Shown: piece after piece, positions 1 to 8,202 of the stretch | Numbering within the stretch: position 1 is the first letter of the stretch | Layout of the letters: every line of letters begins with the position of its first letter | From: Candidatus Altarchaeum sp. | GTDB taxonomy: Archaea > Altiarchaeota > Altiarchaeia > Altiarchaeales > Altiarchaeaceae | Length of the DNA: 12,473 nt | Direction of reading: 5' to 3' | Assembly (NCBI GenBank): GCA_018260755.1 | Contig: JAGTWP010000039.1 | Location: 1-12,473, forward strand | Program-made: the position numbers and the translations under genes | Notes under the pieces: generated by a model | What the model saw: the letters and a program-made list of their open reading frames with translations, nothing else | The model's database searches: none | Told to the model about the DNA's origin: nothing

Positions 1-498
1 CAAAATTTAAACCGATATGACGAAGCAGAGAAAGAATACAGAGAAGCAATACGGCTAAATCCGAATGATGTTTATGCACATAATAATTTAGGATTTTTAT
101 TGGAAAATTTAAACCGCTATGAAGAAGCAGAGAAAGAATACAGAGAAGCAATACGGATAAATCCGAATGATGCTTATGCACATCAAAATTTTTCTGAACT
201 TTATTTTGTTATTAAAAACTATGAAAAATCATCGGAATATGCTGAAAAATCATTAGAAATTTCAAAAGAAATTAAAGACAAAGTAATTTCAAGGTTTTTG
301 GTTTTGATAAATTTAATTGCTTTGGAAAGAGAGTGCAAGAAAGAAAAGGACAACTTTTTAAGTTTTATAAGAGAAAATAAAGGATACCAATTAACATGGA
401 AATTTGAAACAATGAAGGAACGGATTAGAGGGCTGAAATTTGAAAGAGAAATTTTTGACTTAACAGAAGAAATCGAAAAATTTGGAGTTAGAAAATAA
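1..498 (+). CDS. TPR-repeat protein, 3' part (5' end off window)
   Basis: The frame is open from the first base, so this is the last 165 codons of a longer protein; the TTG at 100 lies inside a TPR unit and is not a believable start. Residues 1-34 and 35-68 are two classic 34-residue tetratricopeptide units, with the pattern N-R-Y-x-E-A-E-K-E-Y-R-E-A-I followed by a N-P-N-D turn and a Y-A-H helix. A weaker third unit (N-Y-E-K-S-S-E-Y-A-E-K-S-L-E-I) follows. The remaining ~75 residues are charged and helical with no domain I recognise. TPR arrays are protein-binding scaffolds; the partner cannot be deduced. No signal peptide or membrane segment is visible in the part present. The gene ends 67 bases before tyrA on the same strand, separated by a T-rich spacer, so co-transcription with tyrA is uncertain. 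Confidence 0.85.
   Translation, partial: QNLNRYDEAEKEYREAIRLNPNDVYAHNNLGFLLENLNRYEEAEKEYREAIRINPNDAYAHQNFSELYFVIKNYEKSSEYAEKSLEISKEIKDKVISRFLVLINLIALERECKKEKDNFLSFIRENKGYQLTWKFETMKERIRGLKFEREIFDLTEEIEKFGVRK
2..183 (+). repeat. Near-identical tandem TPR-coding units (102-bp period)
   Basis: Bases 2-81 and 104-183 match at an offset of exactly 102 bp (34 codons) with four differences in 80 bases. TPR units normally diverge quickly at DNA level, so this suggests recent unit duplication or gene conversion. The array probably continues upstream of the window. Confidence 0.85.
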
Positions 499-565
499 AT
501 TTTATTTATTTAAATTTTATTTAAATTTTATCCAAATTTTTATTTTTATATTCATCTTTATCAGG
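499..565 (+). promoter_or_regulatory. T-rich spacer: probable terminator of the TPR gene and promoter of tyrA
   Basis: This 67-bp spacer is almost pure A/T. It holds a perfect tandem duplication of an 11-mer (ATTTAAATTTT at 508-518 and 519-529) and a pyrimidine-rich run (about 534-560) with several T tracts, the kind of sequence at which archaeal RNA polymerase terminates. The ATTTAAAT copies could also serve as TATA-like boxes for tyrA, placing a start near 540-550 and giving a short leader. No Shine-Dalgarno sequence precedes the tyrA ATG. The composition makes box assignment weak. Confidence 0.35.
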
Positions 566-1882
566 ATGAATGTCGTAATTATCGGCGGATACGGAGGAAT
601 GGGGAAAATTTTTCTAAAAATTTTCAGGGACTACGGATGGAATGTTATAATCACAGGTCCAAGCAAGGAAAAAGGCGAAAAAACAGCAAGCGATTTCGGA
701 GTTAAATTTAGCGACGATAATAAAATAGCAATGTCTGCTGATATAACTATAATTACCGTGCCGATTGAAAAGACAATTGCAACAATAAAAGAAGTTGCAC
801 CTCTTGTCCGGGATGGTTCTTTAATTGCTGATTTTACCTCTGTAAAAACAGATGTTTGTGATGCCTTACTTGAATATACCAACAAAAATGCAGAAATTAT
901 AAGCATTCATCCTATGTTCGGTCCAACAATTTCAGGCATACACGGACAAATTTTTATTCTGTGTCCCCTGAGAACAGAAAAATGGCTCTCTGTTATAGAA
1001 AAATTTTTAAATCACCACAAGGCAAAATTTATTACCGCAACACCCGAAGAGCATGATAAGGCAATGTCTGTTATTCAGGGCTTAACTCATTTTACCTATA
1101 TTTCAATCGGATATACATTAAAAAATATGGATTTTAATATAAGGGAATCAAGAAAATTTGCCTCACCGATTTACAATTTAATGCTTGACATAATCGGAAG
1201 AATATTATCGCAGGATCCATACTTGTATGCCCACATTCAGATGGAAAATCCGCTGACGCAGGAAGTAAGGAAAAAATTTATTGAAAGTGCAATTACTCTT
1301 AATAACTACATAAACAGCAAAGACGAAAAAAATTTTGTAAGTATAATGAGTTCTTCCGCAAAGCACTTTTCCGATTTAAGCAATGCCGTTGGAAGGTCAA
1401 ATAAAGCAATTGCTTCGTTGCACGAGGAGTTGGAATTTTTGAAAAATAATATAGGAAAGGAAATTTTTGTTAGACATACAAATTCACAGCAAATCCATTT
1501 TGGAAAAATACATGCTATTGATACAAAAAATTTAAAACTGGAAAAACCAGCAGGAATTGAGTTGCTAAAGATAGCAAACATAGAAATTTTAAAGGACAAT
1601 GAAGAAATTTTGAAGGTTAAAAAAAATATTTTCGGAATAACAAAAAAGGACTTTGCCGTTTTACTTAATGAGGGAATTGATGAAACATTAATTACGGAAA
1701 TTTTAAATTACAAAAAATACGAGCTGGAAATTGACGAAGTAAGGATTAAAGACATTTACAGAAGTGAGAAATTTAAGGACAACAAAAGTATTTGCTATGA
1801 AATTTTATTCGTGAATAGGGATATGAAAACAAAGGAGGCAGAAGTAAGGAAATTTTTAAGCCGAATTGGAAAATTAAGGTAA
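566..1882 (+). CDS. tyrA: Prephenate dehydrogenase with FDX-ACB-like C-terminal extension
   Basis: A 438-residue protein that oxidatively decarboxylates prephenate to 4-hydroxyphenylpyruvate with NAD(P)+, the committed step to tyrosine. The dinucleotide-binding motif G-G-Y-G-G-M-G lies at residues 7-13 right after the first beta strand, which is why I start at ATG 566 and not at the TTG at 482; the extra 28 residues would be a hydrophobic translation of the T-rich spacer. The HPMFGP motif at 115-120 and T-H-F-T-Y around His175 are typical of TyrA. Residues about 150-280 fit the helical dimerisation domain. Then come a short beta-rich segment (about 290-345) and, at about 357-438, a region resembling the FDX-ACB domain of PheT: K-K-D-F-A-V-L-L, then D-I-Y-R-S-E-K-F, then K-S, then K-T-K-E-A-E-V, ending G-K-L-R. 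The length is near that of TyrA in methanococci as I recall it. The TyrA call is secure; the C-terminal domain is inferred from pattern. Confidence 0.93.
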   Translation: MNVVIIGGYGGMGKIFLKIFRDYGWNVIITGPSKEKGEKTASDFGVKFSDDNKIAMSADITIITVPIEKTIATIKEVAPLVRDGSLIADFTSVKTDVCDALLEYTNKNAEIISIHPMFGPTISGIHGQIFILCPLRTEKWLSVIEKFLNHHKAKFITATPEEHDKAMSVIQGLTHFTYISIGYTLKNMDFNIRESRKFASPIYNLMLDIIGRILSQDPYLYAHIQMENPLTQEVRKKFIESAITLNNYINSKDEKNFVSIMSSSAKHFSDLSNAVGRSNKAIASLHEELEFLKNNIGKEIFVRHTNSQQIHFGKIHAIDTKNLKLEKPAGIELLKIANIEILKDNEEILKVKKNIFGITKKDFAVLLNEGIDETLITEILNYKKYELEIDEVRIKDIYRSEKFKDNKSICYEILFVNRDMKTKEAEVRKFLSRIGKLR

Positions 1883-1922
1883 ATTTTAATAAACAGATGA
1901 GCAGCAAACATCAGGATATAAA

Positions 1923-4913
1923 TCACTTAATTTTATTTTCAAAGTCCGAAAAGTTGTCAAACCAATATTTTCTGTAATTTTCTAATGTTTCGGCAATGCC
2001 TTTTCCGGGTTTAAGTAATAACCTTACATTGATGTTCAATCCATTGAACGGAAAGATTTTACTTTCTTTTCCTTCTTCGGTTTCAAATATTTTTGAATAA
2101 CCATCAATTTTTCTGTATCCGTCTGTGTGTTCGGTCCCTTTCGGATCAACGAACAAAATAAAATAGTCATTACCTTTCTGCATCCAAAAAATAAAGTCCG
2201 GCTTAAATTTTGCCATCGCGTTCTCTTTTGGGCTGTAATAAGGAATATGCACTTCATCTATTGTTTCATCCAGCTTGGAAAACATCCACCAGTCAAATTG
2301 CCTGAAAATGTTATTTTCTTTTTGAATATGTTCCTCAAGCCCTTCCATAAATTTAATTTCACTTTCTACATCAATGATATGATTGAGATAATTAACTTTA
2401 TCTTTTTCAGAAACAATTACGGGTAGATAATAATGATTTGCCAAATACTTAATTTTGATTTTTTGGTTTTCCAATTCAAAACTTCCAAAATCTAACAAGC
2501 TCGTTTGTTTTATGGCAAATTCTTTTCTGGAAATCTTTCTATATTGTTCATCAAGTTCTTTTTCTTTTTCAGGATATTGTTTCATCCCTTCTATTTTCTT
2601 TTTTATCTCCTCATATTTATCCTCACTACTGGTAAATTTTATTTTTTCAAAATGTACTATTTCCTTTTCAAGATTCTTAAAAGTATCAAATTCGCGCATT
2701 TTTAGGTTAAAATAATCTAATATGCGAGCAATTAGTAATTCTGGTTCGGCAATTGATCGCGTTTCTGCAAAATTATACCTTTTTTCTTTTTCACTATTAT
2801 CCTGAATGCTTTTATTTACGGCACCTAAAACTTTTGGCTCACACTCGTATTTTACTAAAGTAACTTTTTCACCTAAATAATTAAAATATGAACTCGCCAA
2901 TTCAAAGTCATCTTTGCTTATTTGGTATTTCTGAGGTTCCTGCTCTTCGGCAATTATTTTGTCTGATTCTTTATATATCGGGATAAGCAATAATCGCTTT
3001 TCTGCTTCTTTATTTATGATGAACAAATTTCCCAAGTCCTTTTCTTCACCTTTTTCTGTTTTTAGAACATTCATTATTTCTTTAATATTTTCTGCGTTTG
3101 TTCCAAAAATAAACAAACTCTCAAGAGGTAAAACATTCTGCTTTACTTTATTAAATAATTCACTATCTATTTCTTTAGGAACAGCATTAAACAAATTTAA
3201 TATTCGCTTTCGTTTAGTCCTTTGTGGTTCTATTCGCACACCCCTACCCACAGACTGCAGAACAAACTTCTTCGCGTCGTGCCCTATACCAATATTCACA
3301 AATAAAATTAGATTTGGCCTGTTTGAATCCCAACCTTCGTAAAAAGAACGGGAGCCCATCAAAATATTTATATCTGAATCATCGCGGTTAATTTTTTTAA
3401 AATAACTTTCATTTTCAAAACTTTCGTTTATTTCATATCCCATCAGTTTTTCTTTTAACCAACCTAACCAACCGGAAGTATCTCCTATTTTCATAAGTGC
3501 AAAAGATCTTTCAGAGGTTTGCAATTTGAAAATTATCTCTTTCTTATTACCAGGAATTTTTAAAATCTCAATATTGCCAGATGCATCTGAATTTAAAACA
3601 TAGAATAATATGTCTTTATAGTTAATATTGCTGATTATATCTTTATCTATTGTAACTGTTGTACTCTCAAACTCATATTTCTGATTATTTTTAAATTCAT
3701 CATTAAGATCGTCTTTGGCTTTCTGCAATAAATTATTGTCTATATTGCCTTTGGCGATTTTTACGAGCTCTTCAAAAAACAATTTCAAGTCCGCATCTTG
3801 GGTATTAACTGAATTAACTAAAGTCAAAAGCAGGGGGCGGTGATAGAGAGTATTGTTAATTTTTCTCACTTCTTCAAAATGCTTATTAATATATGTTAGT
3901 AAGATGAGCGTCTTCAAAACAATTTTTTGCTTTTCAGTTTTGGAAAAATCATCTTTGTCTCTGAAAGCAGTTACTTCAGAACTGGAAACATAAATGTGCT
4001 TACCGTATCCTTCCTCAATAAATTTTGAAAGGTTAAAGTTGAAAACACAGGTTGTATAATCGCGTGAATCGGTAAAGGTAGCAGAGAAATTAAAAAGGAA
4101 GCCATTTCTGGAAAGGATTGAATAAAGAATTTGCCTTTTGCTGTCTTCCCTGTCTCCTCTATGTGCTTCGTCCAAAAGAATATACCATTCCCCATCATTA
4201 TCGTAATTTCTGAAATTGACGGTTTTTTCTTTAGACACATCTGAAATTAAATCAGAACGGTAATAAAAAACAGTTATCTCATTTTTTGCGAAAGGTATGA
4301 TATTTTGGTGCTTTACACTTTCATAGTCCTTTAAGTTCTCAAGATTGATTTTTGTGTCAAAGTTAAAACTATTAAATTCATTTACCTGATTCTTAAACTG
4401 TTCTAAAAGATCGTCTCTGTGAGTGAGAAAAAGAATATCCTTTTTAGGTATTTCCTTTTCGCTTATGAGATACCCTAGCAGTTCAATAAGTTTAACTATA
4501 ATCAATGTCTTTCCTGAGCCAGTAGCCATCCAAAAACTCATTCTGTTGATAAAGTGTTCAAATGAAATTTTATTATCAATGACAGGATAATCCTTATCAT
4601 ATTCTAAAAGAAATTTAGCAGTTTTACTATCCTGCTTCTTTTTTATATCATAATCAAAATTTTCTTCCATGCCGTTGGACTGATATTGATTGAAAAATGA
4701 CTTTTTGTCACCCTTGTTTTCAACATAAAAGAGATAAAGAGCTTTAAGAGCGTTCTTTAATCCTTGTTTTTGAAAATCAAAAAGTGTTTTATTTTGAGAA
4801 AATTTTACAAAATCAAAATCCTGCCATTTTGCCGGCAAGTTATCAAAAGAAATGTTATTTACAATTTTTTCAAGTATGCCTTTTGTAATTATTTCTTCTT
4901 TTTTCTTTTGCAT
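1923..4913 (-). CDS. res: Type III restriction endonuclease subunit (SF2 helicase + PD-(D/E)xK nuclease)
   Basis: A 996-residue Res subunit, which with Mod forms an ATP-dependent complex that cuts unmethylated DNA. Helicase motifs appear in order: Walker A A-T-G-S-G-K-T at 130-136, motif Ia T-H-R-D-D-L-L, Walker B D-E-A-H at 248-251, S-A-T at 277-279, the E-G-W-D-S region, and motif VI Q-S-V-G-R-G-V-R at 553-560. Near the C terminus P-D at 905-906 and D-P-K at 923-925 match a PD-(D/E)xK nuclease core, the usual place in type III Res proteins. All key residues are present and the length is normal for the family (roughly 900-1000), so the enzyme looks intact. The ATG sits one base after the stop of the BRO-like gene, without a clear Shine-Dalgarno sequence, implying translational coupling. 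It is the last gene of the operon and converges on tyrA with a 40-bp gap. Confidence 0.93.
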   Translation of the reverse strand: MQKKKEEIITKGILEKIVNNISFDNLPAKWQDFDFVKFSQNKTLFDFQKQGLKNALKALYLFYVENKGDKKSFFNQYQSNGMEENFDYDIKKKQDSKTAKFLLEYDKDYPVIDNKISFEHFINRMSFWMATGSGKTLIIVKLIELLGYLISEKEIPKKDILFLTHRDDLLEQFKNQVNEFNSFNFDTKINLENLKDYESVKHQNIIPFAKNEITVFYYRSDLISDVSKEKTVNFRNYDNDGEWYILLDEAHRGDREDSKRQILYSILSRNGFLFNFSATFTDSRDYTTCVFNFNLSKFIEEGYGKHIYVSSSEVTAFRDKDDFSKTEKQKIVLKTLILLTYINKHFEEVRKINNTLYHRPLLLTLVNSVNTQDADLKLFFEELVKIAKGNIDNNLLQKAKDDLNDEFKNNQKYEFESTTVTIDKDIISNINYKDILFYVLNSDASGNIEILKIPGNKKEIIFKLQTSERSFALMKIGDTSGWLGWLKEKLMGYEINESFENESYFKKINRDDSDINILMGSRSFYEGWDSNRPNLILFVNIGIGHDAKKFVLQSVGRGVRIEPQRTKRKRILNLFNAVPKEIDSELFNKVKQNVLPLESLFIFGTNAENIKEIMNVLKTEKGEEKDLGNLFIINKEAEKRLLLIPIYKESDKIIAEEQEPQKYQISKDDFELASSYFNYLGEKVTLVKYECEPKVLGAVNKSIQDNSEKEKRYNFAETRSIAEPELLIARILDYFNLKMREFDTFKNLEKEIVHFEKIKFTSSEDKYEEIKKKIEGMKQYPEKEKELDEQYRKISRKEFAIKQTSLLDFGSFELENQKIKIKYLANHYYLPVIVSEKDKVNYLNHIIDVESEIKFMEGLEEHIQKENNIFRQFDWWMFSKLDETIDEVHIPYYSPKENAMAKFKPDFIFWMQKGNDYFILFVDPKGTEHTDGYRKIDGYSKIFETEEGKESKIFPFNGLNINVRLLLKPGKGIAETLENYRKYWFDNFSDFENKIK

Positions 4914-4914
4914 T

Positions 4915-5748
4915 TTAATCTTTTGGTTTAAGTTGTTTTTTGTTTTCTGGCTTATTTAAAAAATTCTTTTCTGATACTAAAGACCGCCCAAGCCGTTCTT
5001 CTAATTTCTTTCTGGCATCTCCCGCAATTTTTCCACCTGCTTTAGCATCAGATTTTAATTTCGGTAAGTCATGAGAATTTTCGGTGCGGTGTATTTCCGT
5101 AGTTGCTTTTTCTCCCAACATCGTAAAAATCAATTCAAAATCATCCATATGATCCCGAAGATTTTCCCTCCTTAATCCTTTCAGTTTTTTGTATTCATTG
5201 GGTGTAACTCCAAAGGTCGCTTTAGAAATTTCCGCAGTCAAAATTTCATAGTCCTTTTGTTCTTCTGCTCCTCTTTTTTGCCACTCATCGGTTAACTCTT
5301 CACGAATAGCAATTCCGCGCATTCTTTTCTCAATCCAGTCATCAGAATAACCTTTTAATTTATAAAGCATTCGCGTTCTTTTTGTGGCGAGTTCGGGATT
5401 CTCTATCTCCTGCACTCTTTCATAGCCGACTTTTGCCAGCCATCGCTTGAACGGCTCGGCTTTGGGTGATGGAATTGACTGGATTATGCGGAAAATCCCT
5501 TCAGTGTTGGCGCAATTAAGCATTTGTGGTCCGCCTTCTGTGGGTACAGAAAGGGGGGTGACAATTTGTCCCCACCCTTTGCTAACTTCGTTATCTCTAA
5601 TTCTCATTTTTCGAAGATAATCCTTAACATTGGGTGTGTCAGTTAAAGCCTCTACCACATCATTGAGAACAAACCACCATTCATCATTATAAAGTGTTTT
5701 CCTGATTTTTTTGCCTTTAAACAATGCTATTTTTGTTGTTGTTTCCAT
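4915..5748 (-). CDS. BRO-N / DinD-like protein in the restriction-modification operon
   Basis: A 277-residue protein. Residues about 5-105 are a BRO-N domain (the prophage antirepressor/baculovirus BRO family): W-W-F-V-L-N-D-V-V at about 24-32, a D-Y-L-R-K-M segment, the G-G-P-Q turn, N-T-E-G-I-F-R-I-I, and K-A-E-P-F-K-R-W-L at 96-104. The C-terminal half (R-D-H-M at 198-201, L-I-F-T-M-L-G-E-K, then A-G-G-K-I-A-G-D-A-R-K-K-L-E and G-R-S-L-V-S) resembles E. coli DinD, a DNA-damage-induced protein of similar length that inhibits RecA activities. BRO-N domains often bind DNA. The gene lies 6 bases after mod and 1 base before res, so it is an integral operon member, possibly a regulator or an accessory subunit; its job here is not known from sequence. 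Its close similarity to a family I know from many bacteria suggests lateral transfer. Confidence 0.85.
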   Translation of the reverse strand: METTTKIALFKGKKIRKTLYNDEWWFVLNDVVEALTDTPNVKDYLRKMRIRDNEVSKGWGQIVTPLSVPTEGGPQMLNCANTEGIFRIIQSIPSPKAEPFKRWLAKVGYERVQEIENPELATKRTRMLYKLKGYSDDWIEKRMRGIAIREELTDEWQKRGAEEQKDYEILTAEISKATFGVTPNEYKKLKGLRRENLRDHMDDFELIFTMLGEKATTEIHRTENSHDLPKLKSDAKAGGKIAGDARKKLEERLGRSLVSEKNFLNKPENKKQLKPKD

Positions 5749-5754
5749 ATTTTT

Positions 5755-8202
5755 TTACTCCCACCAAATTAAGGGTTTTATTAGTTTGTAGTCCAAATCC
5801 TTTGTATTTATTTTTGTTCCATTAGTAAATTCTACTTCTCCATCTAAAATTCTCTTTATCCATTTGCCAGACAGATTTGAAAGTGTTTCAGCAATATCTA
5901 TACTAGGATAAAATTTTGTTAAATCTACTTTAACTGTGTTGTTTTTGTAATCAATTTCTAAAGCTTTAAGCATCTTTTCGTCTTTCATAAAGACATATTC
6001 CTCATAGGGAGTTTTTGAAGGTGAATTAAACAAATTACCATCTTCATATTTGCAGTTTGCTAACGCTTCCTCATATTGTTCAAGTTCGTAATACTTAAAG
6101 AATCCGCCACCTTGATAATCTTTGACTGCTTTTGAAATTCCGCTTTTGTCATAAGCCAAAACCTTTTTCATTCTCGGTAAAACCACGCTGTAAAAATGCT
6201 CTCCCATTTCTACGCCAAGCCATTTTCTGCCAAGTTTATGCGCTACGGATGTTGTTGTGCCAGAGCCGAGGAAGAAGTCAAGAACAATCGCATTCTTATA
6301 TGAGCCAATTCTAATGGCTCTATCCAGAAGCTTTTCAGCATTTTCAGTTTGAAAACCCGTAGTGGATGAATATCCTGGTATATCTGTCCAGTTTGAATCA
6401 ACTGCTTGAAAAGGAAATTGTAAGTATTCGGGCAATCCTTGAATTCTATTCCCTTTTTTATCCAAATATGTTCTACCTAAATTAATTCTAATTTTACCTT
6501 CTTTGAATAACTGGTCTACAATATCTTGTTTGAATGTCCAGTGACTATTTTGCCGTGCTAAGAATTCTTTTTTATTGATTACTATAATCTCGTTTTTGCT
6601 TTCACCTGGTGCTTCTAATGGTACCCAATCAGGTTCATTAGGTTTTTTACAGTATTTACAAATCCGATCAATATTTATTTTGTTTACTTGAAAATTTTCT
6701 AATCCATAAAAAAACAGAGTATCGGTAGCCGTTGCTAACTGCCCTACAATTGTACCCAAATTAGTCGTTCTCTTAACATTAATTTCATTTATTAATCTTT
6801 TATCAAATATATTATCCATCAAACATCTCACAATCCAATTCCCGTTGTAATCGCAACGGACAAAAATACTTCCTTTTTTATTGAGCCATTCTTTGGCAAG
6901 TTTCAAGCGATTTTCAAGTAGCGTCGCCCAGTTTGCGTCTTTATAATTTGTGCGATATAAAAACTGGTCGGATGAATCCAAATTAAACGGCGGGTCAATG
7001 TAAATTGTCTGTACTTTTTCTTTGAATTTCGGCAAGATTGTGTTTAGCGCTTGGTAGTTTTCGCTTTTAATGAGCCAGCCATCCAACTGATTATCCAAAT
7101 CATCGAATAACGCTAAAATTTCAATCTCTAAGTCCTTGAAGTATTTTGTGTCAATCGGCAAATGTTCATATTTTTTGTTTAAATACTCCTCTTCCAAACT
7201 ATTTTCAAAAACACCCTCTCCTTGTACTTTAAAGTTTTCATCTATAATTCCCAATTCCCGCCATTCGTTAATCTGCTCTTTTATCCCTTTTGCTTTGAAT
7301 ATTTTTTCAATCAGCTTTTTGTCTTTTATCCTGTCCAGCGTAATCACATAATTTGAATTTTTTACAAACTTCGGCTTGTTCCAGATTTTTACCAGCTCAT
7401 CTTCAAACTGCGAGATAAAATCAATAACTTTGAAAGCAATATCTTTTAATATTTGTAGTTGATTAACTCTGTCAGCACCCCAATCTTCTGCCCCGTCCCA
7501 GAAATATTGATAACTCCAGAGTTTAAACTGCTCCTGCAAAAATGCTTTGGCGTTTTTATTGATAAAGAAATCTACTTCGCTTTGTTTCTCAAATACTCTG
7601 AATACTTTCTCTAACTGTTCCTCAGTTATCGCAATGCCTCTCTTCTTTATCTCTTTTAATATCTCTTCTTGTTTTGTCTTTGTGCCTTTTTCAGAATATT
7701 TAACAGTAAAAGTGATCGTTTTGTCTTCTTGCACTTTATCAAGCTCAAAAATAATATTGCGTTTTTCGTTGGCTTTTTTGTTTTCTACCTTTGAAGCGTC
7801 GAAGTAAAATTTCAGTCCGTCAAACTCAACAGGCATACTTCTAAAAATCCTGTCTGTTTTAACATAGTAAAGCATCTGCGTTTTCCAGAAAAGAATGACA
7901 TCTTTTTCATCTGTATAAACCTTTTCGTAGATGTTGTTATGAAATGGCGTTGAATTGAAATAAATTGAGCCGCTTTCCGTAAAATATCGGGTAAAAAAAG
8001 AGTATAATTTGTCAAAAAGTTCGTTCCTGAAAGCCGGATGCTTTTCTAATGCATCATCTATATCTTTTTGAAGCAGAGTTTCTATTTGGGAATAATATCC
8101 TGATTTTATTCGCATCAGGTTGATAAAACCACCTTTGCCTTCAATCTTAGCGCCGATAAATACATCTTGTAATACTTTATAAAATTTTTGTTCTTTTGTC
8201 AT
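5755..8202 (-). CDS. mod: Type III-like DNA N6-adenine methyltransferase, large form
   Basis: An 815-residue Mod subunit, which recognises the target site and methylates adenine to protect host DNA and also directs Res. Motif IV D-P-P-F is at 403-406 and the AdoMet-binding motif D-F-F-L-G-S-G-T-T at 642-650; motif IV before motif I marks the beta class, shared by type III Mod enzymes. The ~235 residues between them should hold the target-recognition region and include a C-K-Y-C pair (C515, C518). About 370 residues precede the catalytic core, longer than in the classic EcoP-type Mods (about 650 residues in total); this N-terminal part is charged and helical with many aromatic residues and resembles large archaeal and bacterial Mod proteins. 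The ATG at 8202 has no clear Shine-Dalgarno sequence, fitting a short-leader or leaderless first gene. It is divergent from mcm. Confidence 0.93.
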   Translation of the reverse strand: MTKEQKFYKVLQDVFIGAKIEGKGGFINLMRIKSGYYSQIETLLQKDIDDALEKHPAFRNELFDKLYSFFTRYFTESGSIYFNSTPFHNNIYEKVYTDEKDVILFWKTQMLYYVKTDRIFRSMPVEFDGLKFYFDASKVENKKANEKRNIIFELDKVQEDKTITFTVKYSEKGTKTKQEEILKEIKKRGIAITEEQLEKVFRVFEKQSEVDFFINKNAKAFLQEQFKLWSYQYFWDGAEDWGADRVNQLQILKDIAFKVIDFISQFEDELVKIWNKPKFVKNSNYVITLDRIKDKKLIEKIFKAKGIKEQINEWRELGIIDENFKVQGEGVFENSLEEEYLNKKYEHLPIDTKYFKDLEIEILALFDDLDNQLDGWLIKSENYQALNTILPKFKEKVQTIYIDPPFNLDSSDQFLYRTNYKDANWATLLENRLKLAKEWLNKKGSIFVRCDYNGNWIVRCLMDNIFDKRLINEINVKRTTNLGTIVGQLATATDTLFFYGLENFQVNKINIDRICKYCKKPNEPDWVPLEAPGESKNEIIVINKKEFLARQNSHWTFKQDIVDQLFKEGKIRINLGRTYLDKKGNRIQGLPEYLQFPFQAVDSNWTDIPGYSSTTGFQTENAEKLLDRAIRIGSYKNAIVLDFFLGSGTTTSVAHKLGRKWLGVEMGEHFYSVVLPRMKKVLAYDKSGISKAVKDYQGGGFFKYYELEQYEEALANCKYEDGNLFNSPSKTPYEEYVFMKDEKMLKALEIDYKNNTVKVDLTKFYPSIDIAETLSNLSGKWIKRILDGEVEFTNGTKINTKDLDYKLIKPLIWWE
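5758..5765 (-). promoter_or_regulatory. Shine-Dalgarno of the BRO-like gene inside the end of mod
   Basis: On the minus strand the last codons of mod read TGG TGG GAG TAA, giving GGTGGGAG, a good match to the archaeal anti-Shine-Dalgarno, 9 bases before the ATG at 5748. It supports that start and links translation of the two genes. The other starts in this window have no comparable site. Confidence 0.6.

Noticed and set aside
482-565. TTG-initiated start of tyrA 28 codons upstream
   Set aside because: The added residues translate a T-rich spacer into a Phe/Ile run, overlap the end of the TPR gene, and the Rossmann first strand begins exactly at ATG 566.
5553-5558. Run of six G (C on the coding strand) in the BRO-like gene as a phase-variation tract
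   Set aside because: Six bases is too short to be persuasive, and it falls within ordinary codons (Thr-Pro-Leu) of an intact frame. I saw no long simple repeat in mod either.
1923-8202. BREX, DISARM or type I restriction identity for the minus-strand operon
   Set aside because: There is no PglZ-, BrxC-, phospholipase-D- or HsdS-like gene, and mod plus res with beta-class motif order and a C-terminal PD-(D/E)xK in Res fits type III.
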